Under the pieces are notes generated by a model that made no database searches, had not been told where the DNA came from, and worked only from the letters and a program-made list of their open reading frames with translations. Below are positions 37,395-47,022 of a stretch of DNA of 64,000 nt, in pieces. Origin of the DNA: Tenacibaculum pacificus (GTDB lineage: Bacteria > Bacteroidota > Bacteroidia > Flavobacteriales > Flavobacteriaceae); NCBI RefSeq assembly GCF_027941775.1, contig NZ_CP115917.1, forward strand, positions 1,625,001 through 1,689,000, in the 5' to 3' direction. The position numbers and the translations under genes are program-made. The stretch's first letter is position 1. The number at the start of each line of letters is the position of its first letter.

Positions 37395-37558
37395 ATTTTA
37401 TGTAAAAAAGCAAAAATAAAGGTTCTAGTTGATTAATTAGTCTAATTACCTTTTAAGTTTTATAGTATTTGAAAGTTTGAAATATTAAATAGAATCAGAC
37501 TATTTATTTGTCATTTTTTCAATATTTTAGCAAATACTTTAAAACAAACAATTTTAGA

Positions 37559-38641
37559 ATGAAAAATACTGCATTAACACATATTCACGAAGCTTTAGGA
37601 GCAAAATTAGTTCCTTTTGCTGGTTATAACATGCCTGTACAATACGAAGGTATCAATATAGAACACGAAACTGTAAGAAAAGGAGTTGGAGTTTTTGACG
37701 TAAGTCATATGGGTGAGTTTTTCTTAAAAGGAGAAAATGCTTTGGCTTTAATTCAAAAAATTGGAACAAACGACGCTTCAAAATTAACACCTGGTAAAGC
37801 GCAATACAGCTGTATGCCAAATGCTGATGGAGGAATTGTTGATGATTTAATTATCTACATGATTGCTGAAAATGAGTATATGCTTGTTGTAAACGCATCT
37901 AACATCGAAAAAGATTGGAACTGGATTGCTAGCCATAACGACTTAAATGTTGAAATGGAAAACCGTTCTGATGACTGGTCTTTATTAGCGATTCAAGGTC
38001 CTAAGGCTGCAGAAGCTATGCAATCGTTAACTTCTGTTAACTTATCTACAATTAAATTTTACACGTTTGAAATCACTGATTTTGCTGGTTTACCAAATGT
38101 AATTGTATCGGCAACTGGTTATACTGGTTCTGGTGGATTTGAAATTTATGTAAAAAATGAAGACGTAGAAGCTGTTTGGAAAAAAGTTTTCGAAGCTGGT
38201 GCTGAATGGGGAATTAAACCAATCGGTTTAGCTGCTCGTGATACTTTACGTTTAGAAATGGGTTACTGTTTATATGGTAATGATATTGACGATACAACTT
38301 CACCATTAGAAGCTGGTTTAGGTTGGATTACTAAATTCACAAAAGACTTTGTAAATTCTGAAGCTTTAAAGGCTCAAAAAGAAGCTGGTGTTACTAAAAA
38401 ATTAGTTGCTTTTGAATTAACAGAACGTGGTATTCCTCGTCATGACTATGAAATAGTTGATGCTGAAGGTACTGTAATTGGTCGTGTTACTTCTGGAACT
38501 ATGAGTCCTTCTTTAGGAAAAGGAATTGGTTTAGGATACGTTACTAAAGAAAATTCAAAATTAGATTCTGATATTTTTATTCAAGTTCGTAAAAAACAAT
38601 TAGCTGCAAAAGTGGTTAAATTACCTTTTTACAAAGGATAA
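37559..38641 (+). CDS. gcvT: Glycine cleavage system T protein (GcvT)
   Basis: This aminomethyltransferase transfers the one-carbon unit of glycine to tetrahydrofolate. The 360 aa product has the family start [20 protein letters not shown], the folate-binding [21 protein letters not shown], the [15 protein letters not shown] block and [19 protein letters not shown] chose the ATG at 37559 (MKNTALTH); an upstream in-frame ATG at 37508 adds 17 atypical residues. gcvH and gcvP are not nearby. A terminator follows. Confidence 0.97.
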   Translation: MKNTALTHIHEALGAKLVPFAGYNMPVQYEGINIEHETVRKGVGVFDVSHMGEFFLKGENALALIQKIGTNDASKLTPGKAQYSCMPNADGGIVDDLIIYMIAENEYMLVVNASNIEKDWNWIASHNDLNVEMENRSDDWSLLAIQGPKAAEAMQSLTSVNLSTIKFYTFEITDFAGLPNVIVSATGYTGSGGFEIYVKNEDVEAVWKKVFEAGAEWGIKPIGLAARDTLRLEMGYCLYGNDIDDTTSPLEAGLGWITKFTKDFVNSEALKAQKEAGVTKKLVAFELTERGIPRHDYEIVDAEGTVIGRVTSGTMSPSLGKGIGLGYVTKENSKLDSDIFIQVRKKQLAAKVVKLPFYKG

Positions 38642-38660
38642 GCTTAAAATATTTAAATGT

Positions 38661-38690
38661 AAAAAGCAACTCTTAGGAGTTGCTTTTTTG
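38661..38690 (+). terminator. Terminator after gcvT
   Basis: AAAAAGCAACTC and GAGTTGCTTTTTT with a 4-base loop, 20 bases after the stop. Confidence 0.9.
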
Positions 38691-38711
38691 TTTATGATAA
38701 TATCTAAAATT

Positions 38712-38811
38712 ATTTGAAGCAATTTCCCGCTTTCCGCACTCGCTTTTTTTTGAAGAAAAATCAAAAAAAGAGCTCAAACAATTGCTTCAATCGGGGCTAG
38801 AAATTTCTGCT
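38712..38811 (+). repeat. Dispersed palindromic repeat, copy C
   Basis: TTTGAAGCAATTTCCCGC start, GCACTCGC, a central hairpin (GCTTTTTTTTGA against TCAAAAAAAGAGC), GAGCTCAAACAATTGC and CTTCAATCGGGGCTAG. With copy B it forms an inverted pair around the VF530 and gcvT genes. Copies B and C are nearly identical; copy A is more diverged. Confidence 0.9.
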
Positions 38812-38844
38812 ATTTACATTTTTTTTATTACAGATTTTTAAATA

Positions 38845-39951
38845 TTACTTTTTATCATCTTTAGAAGCTTTGTTCCAAATTTTTATTTCATCATCTTTGG
38901 TTACCCCTTCTAAAACCTCAACATTTATACCATCTGAAGTACCTAATTTCACTTCCTTTTTTTCAAATTTATCATCTGAAATTTTAACTTCTACATATGG
39001 TTCTTCTGTTTTTTTATCAAACCTAAGCAACGCTTCTTTTATTGATAAAACTGAATCTTTTTTAACTAAAACGATATCAGCATTTGCACTATAACCAGCT
39101 CTAATAAAATATTCATCATCTAAAGTAACATCTGCTTTAATTTTAAATTGAACAGCTCCTCCTTCATCAGTTCCTTTTGGAGCTATAAAGTTTAAAACAG
39201 CAGGAAATTTTTTATTTTCAATAGCACCGATTGCAATTTCAATATTACTTCCTTTTACTAGTTTCCCTACTTCAGATTCATCTACTTTACCTTCAAAAAT
39301 CATTTTGGTCATATCAGCAATACGAGCAATTGTAGTACCTGCGTTAAAATCATTTGCTTGTGTAACTTGATATCCTTTTTTAACAGGAATTTCAACAATC
39401 ATACCCGATGTAGTTGCTCTAATACTTGTATTAGCAGCACTTCCTAAACCTGATGTTGTTCCTTTTTTAATAATATCCATATCAGATTTGGCATTTGCTA
39501 ATGATAAACTGGCATTATTATAAGTTAGTTCAGCATTTTCAAACTCTTGACGAGAAATTACTCCTTTATCAAATAGTTTTTTGTTTCTATCAAATTGAAC
39601 TTTTGCATTATTAAATGATAATTTTGCATTTTTCACAGCACCATTTGCTCTATTTAAAGAAGCTACATTTGGTACAACTCTAACAGTTGCTATTAAATCT
39701 CCTGCTTTTACGATAGCTCCTTCTTCAACTAAAATCTTATCAACAATACCTGCTATTTGAGGTTTAATTTCAACTTCTTCTAAAGGTACTACTTTACCTG
39801 TTGCTACCGTTTTTTTAACTATTGTTGTTCTAAACGGTGTTTCTGTTTCATACGTTACAATATTTTTTTTGTTCTTTTGCCCGAACCATATTAATGCTAC
39901 AGCAAATAATATTGCTATAATACCTAAAATAATTTTTGCTCTTTTACTCAT
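38845..39951 (-). CDS. HlyD/MacA-type periplasmic adaptor of an export system
   Basis: A 368 aa membrane-fusion protein. One N-terminal membrane helix (about 7-24) anchors it. The lipoyl halves (VEIKPQIAGIVDKILVEEGAIVKAGDLIATV; SGMIVEIPVKKGYQVTQ) flank a coiled coil (about 85-165). A beta-barrel domain follows. It is the last gene of a set with two MacB-like permeases and an ATPase, so it completes a tripartite pump together with an outer-membrane channel not encoded here. Confidence 0.92.
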   Translation of the reverse strand: MSKRAKIILGIIAILFAVALIWFGQKNKKNIVTYETETPFRTTIVKKTVATGKVVPLEEVEIKPQIAGIVDKILVEEGAIVKAGDLIATVRVVPNVASLNRANGAVKNAKLSFNNAKVQFDRNKKLFDKGVISRQEFENAELTYNNASLSLANAKSDMDIIKKGTTSGLGSAANTSIRATTSGMIVEIPVKKGYQVTQANDFNAGTTIARIADMTKMIFEGKVDESEVGKLVKGSNIEIAIGAIENKKFPAVLNFIAPKGTDEGGAVQFKIKADVTLDDEYFIRAGYSANADIVLVKKDSVLSIKEALLRFDKKTEEPYVEVKISDDKFEKKEVKLGTSDGINVEVLEGVTKDDEIKIWNKASKDDKK

Positions 39952-39966
39952 AATTAGTTGATTGAT

Positions 39967-41208
39967 TTATTCTTCTCTTAATGCTTCGATTGGTTTTACT
40001 ACTGTTGCCATATGTGCAGGTATTAATCCGATTAAAGTACCTAACACTACTAAGGTTGTAAATGCTATTAATATAATAGGAATATTTACTGTTGGATTCA
40101 CTAATGTTGCATCTGGACCTTGCCCAAAAGCAGCATCTATTATAAACAATACTAATGCTCCGAATATAATACCTAACATACCTGCTACTGTCGTTAAAAA
40201 AACAGATTCTAATACAATTTGTTGTCGGATACTTTTAGGAGTTGCTCCTAAAGCTCTTCTAATTCCTATTTCTTTAGTACGTTCTTTTACAGTAATTAAT
40301 AAAATATTACCTATTGCAAAAACACCTGCTATTAAAGTTGCAATACCTACAAACCATGTTAAAAATTGCATCCCTGTTAAAAAGCCAGTAAATTTTGCTA
40401 TTTCTACACCTAAATTTACGCTTCCGAAAGCTCTTTTATCATCAGGATGTACTTTGTGTAAACTTTTTAATGTTAATAAAACATCTTTTTCTAATTGTTT
40501 AATATCTACTCCTTCGTTGGCTGTTATCATCATCCAATGAATTTTATCACCCATATTATATACTTGCTGAAAAGTCGTAAAAGGTATGTAAGCACAAGCT
40601 CCATCAAAATTAATACTACTCGATTCTTTATAAACACCTATTACCTTATAATTGATATTGTTAATTTTGATGTATTGTCCAATCGGTTCTTCTTTTTTAT
40701 CGAATAATTGCTTATAAATATCTTCAGCAATTACAACAACTTTTGCTTTTGATAAAATGTCATTTTCGTTTAAAAAACGTCCATAAATCAAATTCTTTTT
40801 CTGCACCTGATCTAAAATAGGATAATCACCACTAATTTGAAAACTTCCTGATTTAAAACCTTTAATTATTTGCCCATCAGATTGACTTCTTGGTGCTAAT
40901 AATTTTATCTCTTTAAATTCTTGTTTTAATATTTTAACATCAGTTAATGTTGGTAAAAATCGCCTTCCTTTTTGAAAACCTTTAAAAGGAGTATCTGTTG
41001 ATTGTGCCCAAATAAACACACTATTGGTGGCAAAATTTCCAAAAATTTTCTTGAAATTATTTTCCATCCCTCTAGATGCTCCTAACAAAACAACTAATAA
41101 AAATATTCCCCAAAGAACACCTATAATAGTTATTGCGGTTCTAACTTTATTTTTACGAATACTTCCGTAAATTTCTTGCCAAGTGTCTGAATCAAATAAA
41201 AATTTCAT
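39967..41208 (-). CDS. MacB-like ABC transporter permease, second
   Basis: A 413 aa permease with an N-terminal helix, a large periplasmic domain (residues about 45-280) and three C-terminal helices in the FtsX/MacB arrangement (FVGIATLIAGVFAIGNILLITVKERTKEIGIRRALGATP). The block VKERTKEIGIRRALGA is the signature of the FtsX domain. It lies 2 bases downstream of its paralogue, with which it probably forms a heterodimer. Confidence 0.92.
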   Translation of the reverse strand: MKFLFDSDTWQEIYGSIRKNKVRTAITIIGVLWGIFLLVVLLGASRGMENNFKKIFGNFATNSVFIWAQSTDTPFKGFQKGRRFLPTLTDVKILKQEFKEIKLLAPRSQSDGQIIKGFKSGSFQISGDYPILDQVQKKNLIYGRFLNENDILSKAKVVVIAEDIYKQLFDKKEEPIGQYIKINNINYKVIGVYKESSSINFDGACAYIPFTTFQQVYNMGDKIHWMMITANEGVDIKQLEKDVLLTLKSLHKVHPDDKRAFGSVNLGVEIAKFTGFLTGMQFLTWFVGIATLIAGVFAIGNILLITVKERTKEIGIRRALGATPKSIRQQIVLESVFLTTVAGMLGIIFGALVLFIIDAAFGQGPDATLVNPTVNIPIILIAFTTLVVLGTLIGLIPAHMATVVKPIEALREE

Positions 41209-41210
41209 AA

Positions 41211-42440
41211 TTAATCTGCTCTTAATGCTTCAATTGGTTTAATATTTGCTGCTCTTTTTGCAGGTAAATAACCTGCTATTAAACCCGATAATATTAAAAC
41301 AATGGTTGCTCCTATTACAATCCCTGGGCTTACGCTTGGATCTTTTATAAAATATTTTTCTAAACTATCGCCAATTAAACTTAAAATATAAGTTCCTAGC
41401 GAGAGTCCTAAATAACCTGCAATTGTAGTTATCAATACAGATTCTTGTACAACCATTCCTATAATTGATGAAGGTTTTGCTCCTAATGCTTTTCTGATAC
41501 CAAATTCTTTGGTACGTTCTTTTATTACAAAAATCATAATATTACTAATACCAATAATACCAGCGATTAAAGTTCCTGAACCTACAAAAATCACAATAAA
41601 GTATAAGGCTAACATAAAAGTTCCGATACCTTTATTTGCTTCCGCCATGTTACGTACCGAAAGTGCACTTTGATCATCAGGATGAATACCTAAATTTTTA
41701 CGTAAATCACGTTCCATTTTATTACCAAAAGCAATCGCCTGATCTAAACTTAACTTAGGCTCATACCCTATAACAATCTGATTTAAATGGTCATTATTTC
41801 CATAAATCATTTGTGCTGTTGTTACAGGCATATAGGTTTGTCTTTCTTCTCTATCACCTCCTGCATCAGAAAAAAGACCTATTATTTGATAAGATATTCC
41901 ACCTACATTTACACGTTTTCCTAAAGCTGGTTTTTCACCAAATAAATCTTCTTTTACTAAACGACCAATAACAATAACTTTTGCTTTTTCTCTTAAGTCT
42001 CGTTCATTAATATATCTACCTTCATCAATAATTGTTTTTTCTAAAAATTGATGATCTGGATGAACAGCTCTTAAACTGTAATTATCTGATTTATTTTTAT
42101 AAGAAATACTTACATTATTATAAATACGCCCTGTTAAATGCTGAATTTTATCTTGATACTCTTTTTCAATAAAATTGAAGTCTTTGTTTTTAAGTTTAAT
42201 TTCTCTTCCTGTTTGCAAGCCTTTATAAGGTTTTGAGGTTTTCCAAACTCTTACCCTCATTGTGTTCATTGCATCATCAACAAAAGCACCTTTAAACGAA
42301 TTACTTAATCCGCTTACAATACCAAAAAGTAGCGTAAATAATAATATTGCAAAAGCAACCGTAAAACCAGACATTACAGAACGTAATTTGTTTTTATTGA
42401 TGCTTTGAAATATTTCTCTCCAACGATCTAAATCAAACAT
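41211..42440 (-). CDS. MacB-like ABC transporter permease, first
   Basis: A 409 aa permease with the same plan: N-terminal helix, periplasmic domain, and FtsX-type core (VIKERTKEFGIRKALGAKPSSIIG). It differs from the other permease over most of the periplasmic domain. The start codon follows the ATPase stop by 2 bases. By analogy with MacB these systems export peptides, lipids or small toxic compounds by a mechanotransmission mechanism. Confidence 0.92.
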   Translation of the reverse strand: MFDLDRWREIFQSINKNKLRSVMSGFTVAFAILLFTLLFGIVSGLSNSFKGAFVDDAMNTMRVRVWKTSKPYKGLQTGREIKLKNKDFNFIEKEYQDKIQHLTGRIYNNVSISYKNKSDNYSLRAVHPDHQFLEKTIIDEGRYINERDLREKAKVIVIGRLVKEDLFGEKPALGKRVNVGGISYQIIGLFSDAGGDREERQTYMPVTTAQMIYGNNDHLNQIVIGYEPKLSLDQAIAFGNKMERDLRKNLGIHPDDQSALSVRNMAEANKGIGTFMLALYFIVIFVGSGTLIAGIIGISNIMIFVIKERTKEFGIRKALGAKPSSIIGMVVQESVLITTIAGYLGLSLGTYILSLIGDSLEKYFIKDPSVSPGIVIGATIVLILSGLIAGYLPAKRAANIKPIEALRAD

Positions 42441-42442
42441 AA

Positions 42443-43153
42443 TTAAATTGCTTTAGAATTTACTTTGTCTTCCGTTTTTTCGGTTAACTCATCACTAATA
42501 ATAACCCCGTCTTTTAAACGAATAATTCTTTTTGTTTGCTCTGCAACTTCCTCTTCATGAGTAATTACAAAAACCGTCATTCCTTCTTCGTTAATTCCTT
42601 TCAATAAATCCATAACAGAATCCGTAGTTGTAGAATCTAAAGCTCCTGTAGGCTCATCAGCTAAAACAACTTTAGGTTTAGTAACCAAGGCTCTTGCAAT
42701 TGCAACACGTTGTTTTTGTCCTCCTGAAAGTTCGTTTGGTAAATGATGCGCCCATTCTTTTAAACCTACTTTTTCTAAATACTCTAAAGCGATAACTGCT
42801 CGTTCTTTTCTAGAAACACCTTTATAATATAATGGTAAAGCTACGTTTTCTAAGGCTGTTTTATATGATATCAAATTAAACGATTGAAAAATAAATCCTA
42901 AAAATTTATTACGTAAAACCGCTGCTTTTGTTTCATTTAAATCTTCAATTAATTGACCATTTAAATAATACTTTCCTTCATCATGAACATCTAATAAACC
43001 TACAATATTTAATAAAGTTGATTTTCCTGATCCTGATGAACCCATAATCGATACAAATTCGCCTTCCTTTATATGTAAGTCTAATCCTTTTAAAACATGA
43101 AGTGAGTCTTTTCCGATTGGGTACGATTTGTGTAGGTTTTCTATTCGAATCAT
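42443..43153 (-). CDS. ABC transporter ATP-binding protein, MacB/LolD type
   Basis: A 236 aa ATPase. Walker [19 protein letters not shown] near residue 39, Q-loop IFQSFNLI, signature [15 protein letters not shown] and Walker [15 protein letters not shown] are all intact. The MacB/LolD subfamily is shown by the PTGALDSTT pattern and the separate FtsX permeases encoded next. First gene of a four-gene unit. In E. coli MacB the ATPase is fused to the permease; here it is separate, with two permeases. Confidence 0.95.
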   Translation of the reverse strand: MIRIENLHKSYPIGKDSLHVLKGLDLHIKEGEFVSIMGSSGSGKSTLLNIVGLLDVHDEGKYYLNGQLIEDLNETKAAVLRNKFLGFIFQSFNLISYKTALENVALPLYYKGVSRKERAVIALEYLEKVGLKEWAHHLPNELSGGQKQRVAIARALVTKPKVVLADEPTGALDSTTTDSVMDLLKGINEEGMTVFVITHEEEVAEQTKRIIRLKDGVIISDELTEKTEDKVNSKAI

Positions 43154-43313
43154 TGTCTTGGCTAATTTTAAAAATCTAAAAGTAAATACTGATACTTAGT
43201 CTATTACTAATTTTATGTTAAATCATTATTTACTTCCTTACAAGACGACTAATTTTGATTTATGTTACAAAATATTTTTATATTTTTAAAAACCGCTCAT
43301 CAAAAATAAATAA

Positions 43314-43727
43314 ATGACTGATTTACATACTGATAAAAAAATAATTCTGTTTGATGGAGTTTGTAATTTCTGTAATAGTTCGGTATTAAAAGCGATTAAA
43401 TTTGATACTAAAAATCAATTTGTATTTGCAAGTTTACAATCGGATATTGGAAAAAAAATAACAACTCATTTAGGTATCGATACAACTAAAATTGATTCGA
43501 TTATTTTGTACGAGCCTAAAGTTGCTTATTATATTAAATCTACAGCAGCTTTAAAAATTATGGCTTCTTTTGGCGGTATTTGGAATTTAACTGTTATTTT
43601 AAAATTTATTCCTGAAGATTTTAGAGATTATTGTTACGATTTTATTGCAAAAAACCGATATAAATGGTTTGGTAAAAAAGAAACTTGTATAATTCCTTCT
43701 AAAGAAATAAAAGAGAAATTTTTATAA
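43314..43727 (+). CDS. DCC1-like thiol-disulfide oxidoreductase family protein
   Basis: A 137 aa protein of the DCC (DUF393) family. The Asp-Gly-Val-Cys-x-x-Cys start motif (ILFDGVCNFCNSSV) gives the family its name and resembles a thioredoxin-like redox centre. The C-terminal FRDYCYDFIAKNRYKWFGKK block is typical. Single gene, with a TAATTTTG match to the -7 consensus at 43250-43257 and a terminator behind. Its substrate is unknown. Confidence 0.92.
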   Translation: MTDLHTDKKIILFDGVCNFCNSSVLKAIKFDTKNQFVFASLQSDIGKKITTHLGIDTTKIDSIILYEPKVAYYIKSTAALKIMASFGGIWNLTVILKFIPEDFRDYCYDFIAKNRYKWFGKKETCIIPSKEIKEKFL

Positions 43728-43762
43728 AAAAATCCCACTTAATATATAAGTGGGATTTTTTA
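43726..43762. terminator. Terminator after the DCC gene
   Basis: AAAATCCCACTT and AAGTGGGATTTT form a stem around an AT-rich loop, with T and A runs on either side. It lies between convergent genes. Confidence 0.88.
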
Positions 43763-43812
43763 TTTATAAACTTACTTTTGATAAATTTATAATTGGGGGA
43801 TTTTTTTAATAT

Positions 43813-44901
43813 TTAATTGTTAAAATAAATTTTAGAAGCTCCTAAACCTACAGGTGAAGAATATATTTCTGATTTAGTATTTATATCAAAAACTTTTAAT
43901 TTACTTAATTTAGTAAAAGTATATTCTACTGTAAATAATTCATTTTGTCTTACATTCATTCCATAAATTAACCCAACATTTATACCTTCAGTCGCTAAAT
44001 TAGATGATGTATTAGTAATATTATAAACGGTAGTATTACTTCCTTGATAATAGTAAACTTTATTATTATCGAAACTCATATAAGTTGCTCTTTTGTTTTC
44101 AGGAAAAACTAATTCTTTTACTATTTTATTAGTAGAAGTATTAATAAAGCTTATTGAAGAGGTTGTTGAAGTTAATACTTTTGTATAATCATCATTATAA
44201 GTTAAAGCCTTACCTTCTGATAAAACGATTAAGTTTCCTGAATTATCAAAAGCTATATCATCTGGATTATCTTTTACAGTAATTGTTGAAACTGTATTAT
44301 TAGCATTTAAATCTACTACAGATATAATATTATTTGAAGACCAAGCGCCCTTATGAGAAACATATAATTTATTATCTTTATTTAAAATTTGTTCAACACC
44401 ATTTGCTAAAGAAATTGTGTTTGCTTCTATTTTATTTGTTTTTAAATCGATAATAGCTAAATAATCATCATTAACATTTCCTCCTTCACCCCAATTGGTA
44501 ACATATCCTTTATCACCTACAACAGTCATATATCTTGGGTTATTTAAACCTGTAGTTATTGCTGATTTTTTCTTAAATGTTATTTTATCGGCAATAATAA
44601 TAGTGTTTACATCATTTAAAATAATATACGCATCGGTATCAGAAAAAGAAATTGATTGAATTAATCCACCTAATTGAGCATCATTTTCTCCTGTATAAAC
44701 AAAATTGGTTGCTACGTTTGATAAAGCACTATCCACATAAGCAATAGAACCATCTTTATCTCCATAGTTTCCTTCTGAACTTATAATTAATCCATTATTG
44801 TATTTACCAGGAAGTTCATTCAAAGGTTCATCATCACTAGAACAAGAAGTAATAAGTATAGTAACTAAAAAAAGTTGTAAAAGTAATTTTGTAATTTTCA
44901 T
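43813..44901 (-). CDS. YncE/BtuG-like beta-propeller surface lipoprotein
   Basis: A 362 aa lipoprotein. The lipobox ILITSCSSDDEP (Cys about residue 20) is followed by acidic residues, a known surface-export signal in Bacteroidota. The rest is a repeated-strand beta-propeller (YMTVVGDKGYVTNWGEGG; ISVVDLNANNTVSTITVKDNP). It is co-transcribed 4 bases behind a BtuB-type receptor under a cobalamin riboswitch. In Bacteroides the adjacent surface propeller lipoprotein BtuG captures vitamin B12 for BtuB. The same role here is inferred from fold and context. Confidence 0.85.
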   Translation of the reverse strand: MKITKLLLQLFLVTILITSCSSDDEPLNELPGKYNNGLIISSEGNYGDKDGSIAYVDSALSNVATNFVYTGENDAQLGGLIQSISFSDTDAYIILNDVNTIIIADKITFKKKSAITTGLNNPRYMTVVGDKGYVTNWGEGGNVNDDYLAIIDLKTNKIEANTISLANGVEQILNKDNKLYVSHKGAWSSNNIISVVDLNANNTVSTITVKDNPDDIAFDNSGNLIVLSEGKALTYNDDYTKVLTSTTSSISFINTSTNKIVKELVFPENKRATYMSFDNNKVYYYQGSNTTVYNITNTSSNLATEGINVGLIYGMNVRQNELFTVEYTFTKLSKLKVFDINTKSEIYSSPVGLGASKIYFNN

Positions 44902-44905
44902 TTGT

Positions 44906-46786
44906 TTAAAATTTATAATTTATATTGATGTTAAAATTTGTTCCAGGCATAGGGCGTAAGTTTGAAAAATAATATACTTTATTAAATATATTATTAACCG
45001 TTACCCCAATTATTGGAAGTATTGTTGTTTTAGTTGATAAATTTAAATTTACGCCTATATTTTGCACATTAACTGCATCTAAAGAATAAAAATTTAAATT
45101 TGTTTCGTTAGTATATGTTTTACTTTGGTACAAACCTTGTAAAAAAACATGTACTTTTTTATACGTATAACTAGTCGTAAAATTTAATAAATGAGAAGGA
45201 GCATAAGGCAATGTTTTACCTGTCTCTTTATTTGTCGCTTTTGTAAAAGTGTAATTAGAAGATGTATTTATTATATGTTCTCCTATTTCTTTTTGATAAC
45301 TAATAAATGATTCTACTCCTTTATTTATTACATCATTTACATTTTTAGGTCTCCATAAATTACCACCTGCTGGTAACCATAAAATTTTATCATTAGTATG
45401 AATATAAAACAGTGTTGATTTCAATACTAAATCTTTCTTTTTATAAGAAAGCCCTACTTCTCCTTGAATAGCATTTTCTGGCACTAAATTTAAGCTACCT
45501 ACAATAGGCCAATAAAGTTCATTATAAGTTGGAACTCTATAATTTGTTGAAAAATTAGCTGTTAATTTTAATTTAGGTAATACATTATATTCACTTCCTA
45601 TAAATACAGAAAATGGCACATTAAAATCAGAATTAAGTTCTTTTCTTACCTGTAAACTTGTTACTATTTTTTTTAAAGGTTGATATTTTACACTTCCTAT
45701 AAAAGCAGTTGATTTTCTTGTTTTTGTAGTTGTTTCGGAATTACTACCCGCAATATTTTCAAAAATAGTTTTATAATTAAATGATAAAGTATTAGATGGT
45801 TTATAAGTTAAAGAGTAGTTAATTTGTGTAGTTCTAGATTTACCAAAACTATAATTAATAGCATCTTTATTATCATAATATCTATACTCTTGTGTTAAAT
45901 ACGCAATATTTATTAGCTGTTTAAATTGTGAAGAATAATTATAATTCCACTTTAATAAATTACGTTGATTAAAATCTTCATTACGTTCACTTCCTGCTGA
46001 TGGATTTGGTAAACCATCTGAAAATAAACGATCTCCGTAATAACCTGTAGTAAAAAAAGCTATTTTATTTTTTGAATTAAACTTATGAGCTATATTAAAA
46101 TTAATACCATAGTTTTTATAAGAACCATTATCATTTTTCAATAATTTTCCGTTACTATCTTTATACCTATCATCTATAAAAGTATAATCATTATCAGAAT
46201 AATTAATTGTTGATGCTAACTTTACACTCCATTTTTCATCACCAAAAGAACTTTTAAAAAAATTAGAAGTTGTATTAAAACTTCCATATGAAGAAAATAT
46301 GTGAATTTTTTTATGTTTCTCAAAACTTATTTCATCATTTAAATGTACAGTACCACCAATAGCTCCTGAACCAAACTCGGTGCTATTTCCACCACTTTGA
46401 ACAACTATATTATCACTAATACTTGCTGATAATGAATTAAAATCTGTTTGACCACTACCAATTGAATTAATAGGAATACCATTCCATAAAACCAATGTAT
46501 TAGAAGCTGATGTTCCTCTAAAGCGAGCTGTACTAACTCCTCCATTTCCATAATCTCTAAAAGCAATTGGGCTATTATAGCGTAACAGATTGGTTAAATT
46601 AATAGGGTTTTTAACAAGTTGTTTATCTGTTATTTTTATTGATTTTACACTAATCTGATTAAATTTTTTATTTTTTATTTTTCCAGCAACCTGTACCTCT
46701 TCTAAAACATTCGTTATAGAATCTTTTTGAGCAAAAGAATAAAATGTAACAATAAAAAATACTGTAAAAAGTAAGTGTTTTCTCAT
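44906..46786 (-). CDS. btuB: TonB-dependent vitamin B12 receptor (BtuB-like)
   Basis: A 626 aa outer-membrane receptor. Signal peptide about 1-19 (VTFYSFAQ). The plug domain (residues about 30-150) includes ARFRGTSASNTLVLWNGIPI and VVQSGGNSTEFGSGAIGGTV. The barrel follows and ends with the C-terminal aromatic NINYKF. Assignment to cobalamin rests on the riboswitch directly upstream, the BtuG-like gene downstream and cob genes close by. The barrel itself is not substrate-diagnostic by eye. Confidence 0.9.
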   Translation of the reverse strand: MRKHLLFTVFFIVTFYSFAQKDSITNVLEEVQVAGKIKNKKFNQISVKSIKITDKQLVKNPINLTNLLRYNSPIAFRDYGNGGVSTARFRGTSASNTLVLWNGIPINSIGSGQTDFNSLSASISDNIVVQSGGNSTEFGSGAIGGTVHLNDEISFEKHKKIHIFSSYGSFNTTSNFFKSSFGDEKWSVKLASTINYSDNDYTFIDDRYKDSNGKLLKNDNGSYKNYGINFNIAHKFNSKNKIAFFTTGYYGDRLFSDGLPNPSAGSERNEDFNQRNLLKWNYNYSSQFKQLINIAYLTQEYRYYDNKDAINYSFGKSRTTQINYSLTYKPSNTLSFNYKTIFENIAGSNSETTTKTRKSTAFIGSVKYQPLKKIVTSLQVRKELNSDFNVPFSVFIGSEYNVLPKLKLTANFSTNYRVPTYNELYWPIVGSLNLVPENAIQGEVGLSYKKKDLVLKSTLFYIHTNDKILWLPAGGNLWRPKNVNDVINKGVESFISYQKEIGEHIINTSSNYTFTKATNKETGKTLPYAPSHLLNFTTSYTYKKVHVFLQGLYQSKTYTNETNLNFYSLDAVNVQNIGVNLNLSTKTTILPIIGVTVNNIFNKVYYFSNLRPMPGTNFNININYKF

Positions 46787-46829
46787 AATATACTAAAAAC
46801 CTTTATCCCGAAAGTTTGAATTATTTAAA

Positions 46830-46975
46830 ACCTAGGCAGGTCTCCTGGCTTGCGTCTTGTAATTGGTCTTCCCGCTTAAAAACAGTGACTTAAAGAGTAA
46901 TTACAAGCTTAATAGCTTACAGTTGCGGGAACAGCTTCGGTATTTAATCGAATTCCCTTTTAATTTGATGTTATA
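46830..46975 (-). promoter_or_regulatory. Cobalamin riboswitch upstream of btuB
   Basis: On the minus strand the leader has the conserved elements in order: AAAAGGGAA, CCGAAGCTGTTCCCGC, AACTGTAA, GTCACTG, GCGGGAAGACC, and the B12 box GCCAGGAGACCTGCC. It lies about 45 bases before the btuB ATG. It should reduce btuB and btuG-like expression when adenosylcobalamin is present. The exact outer P1 boundary is uncertain by 10-15 bases; the arms TTGATGT/ACATCAA just upstream may extend it. Confidence 0.95.
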
Positions 46976-47022
46976 TTTTTAAACATCAAAACCTAAATTT
47001 CGCGCAAATTTATGATATTTTA

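Noticed and set aside
39962..40540. 192-codon plus-strand frame opposite the second permease
   Set aside because: Antisense reading of the permease; low-complexity composition typical of a shadow frame.
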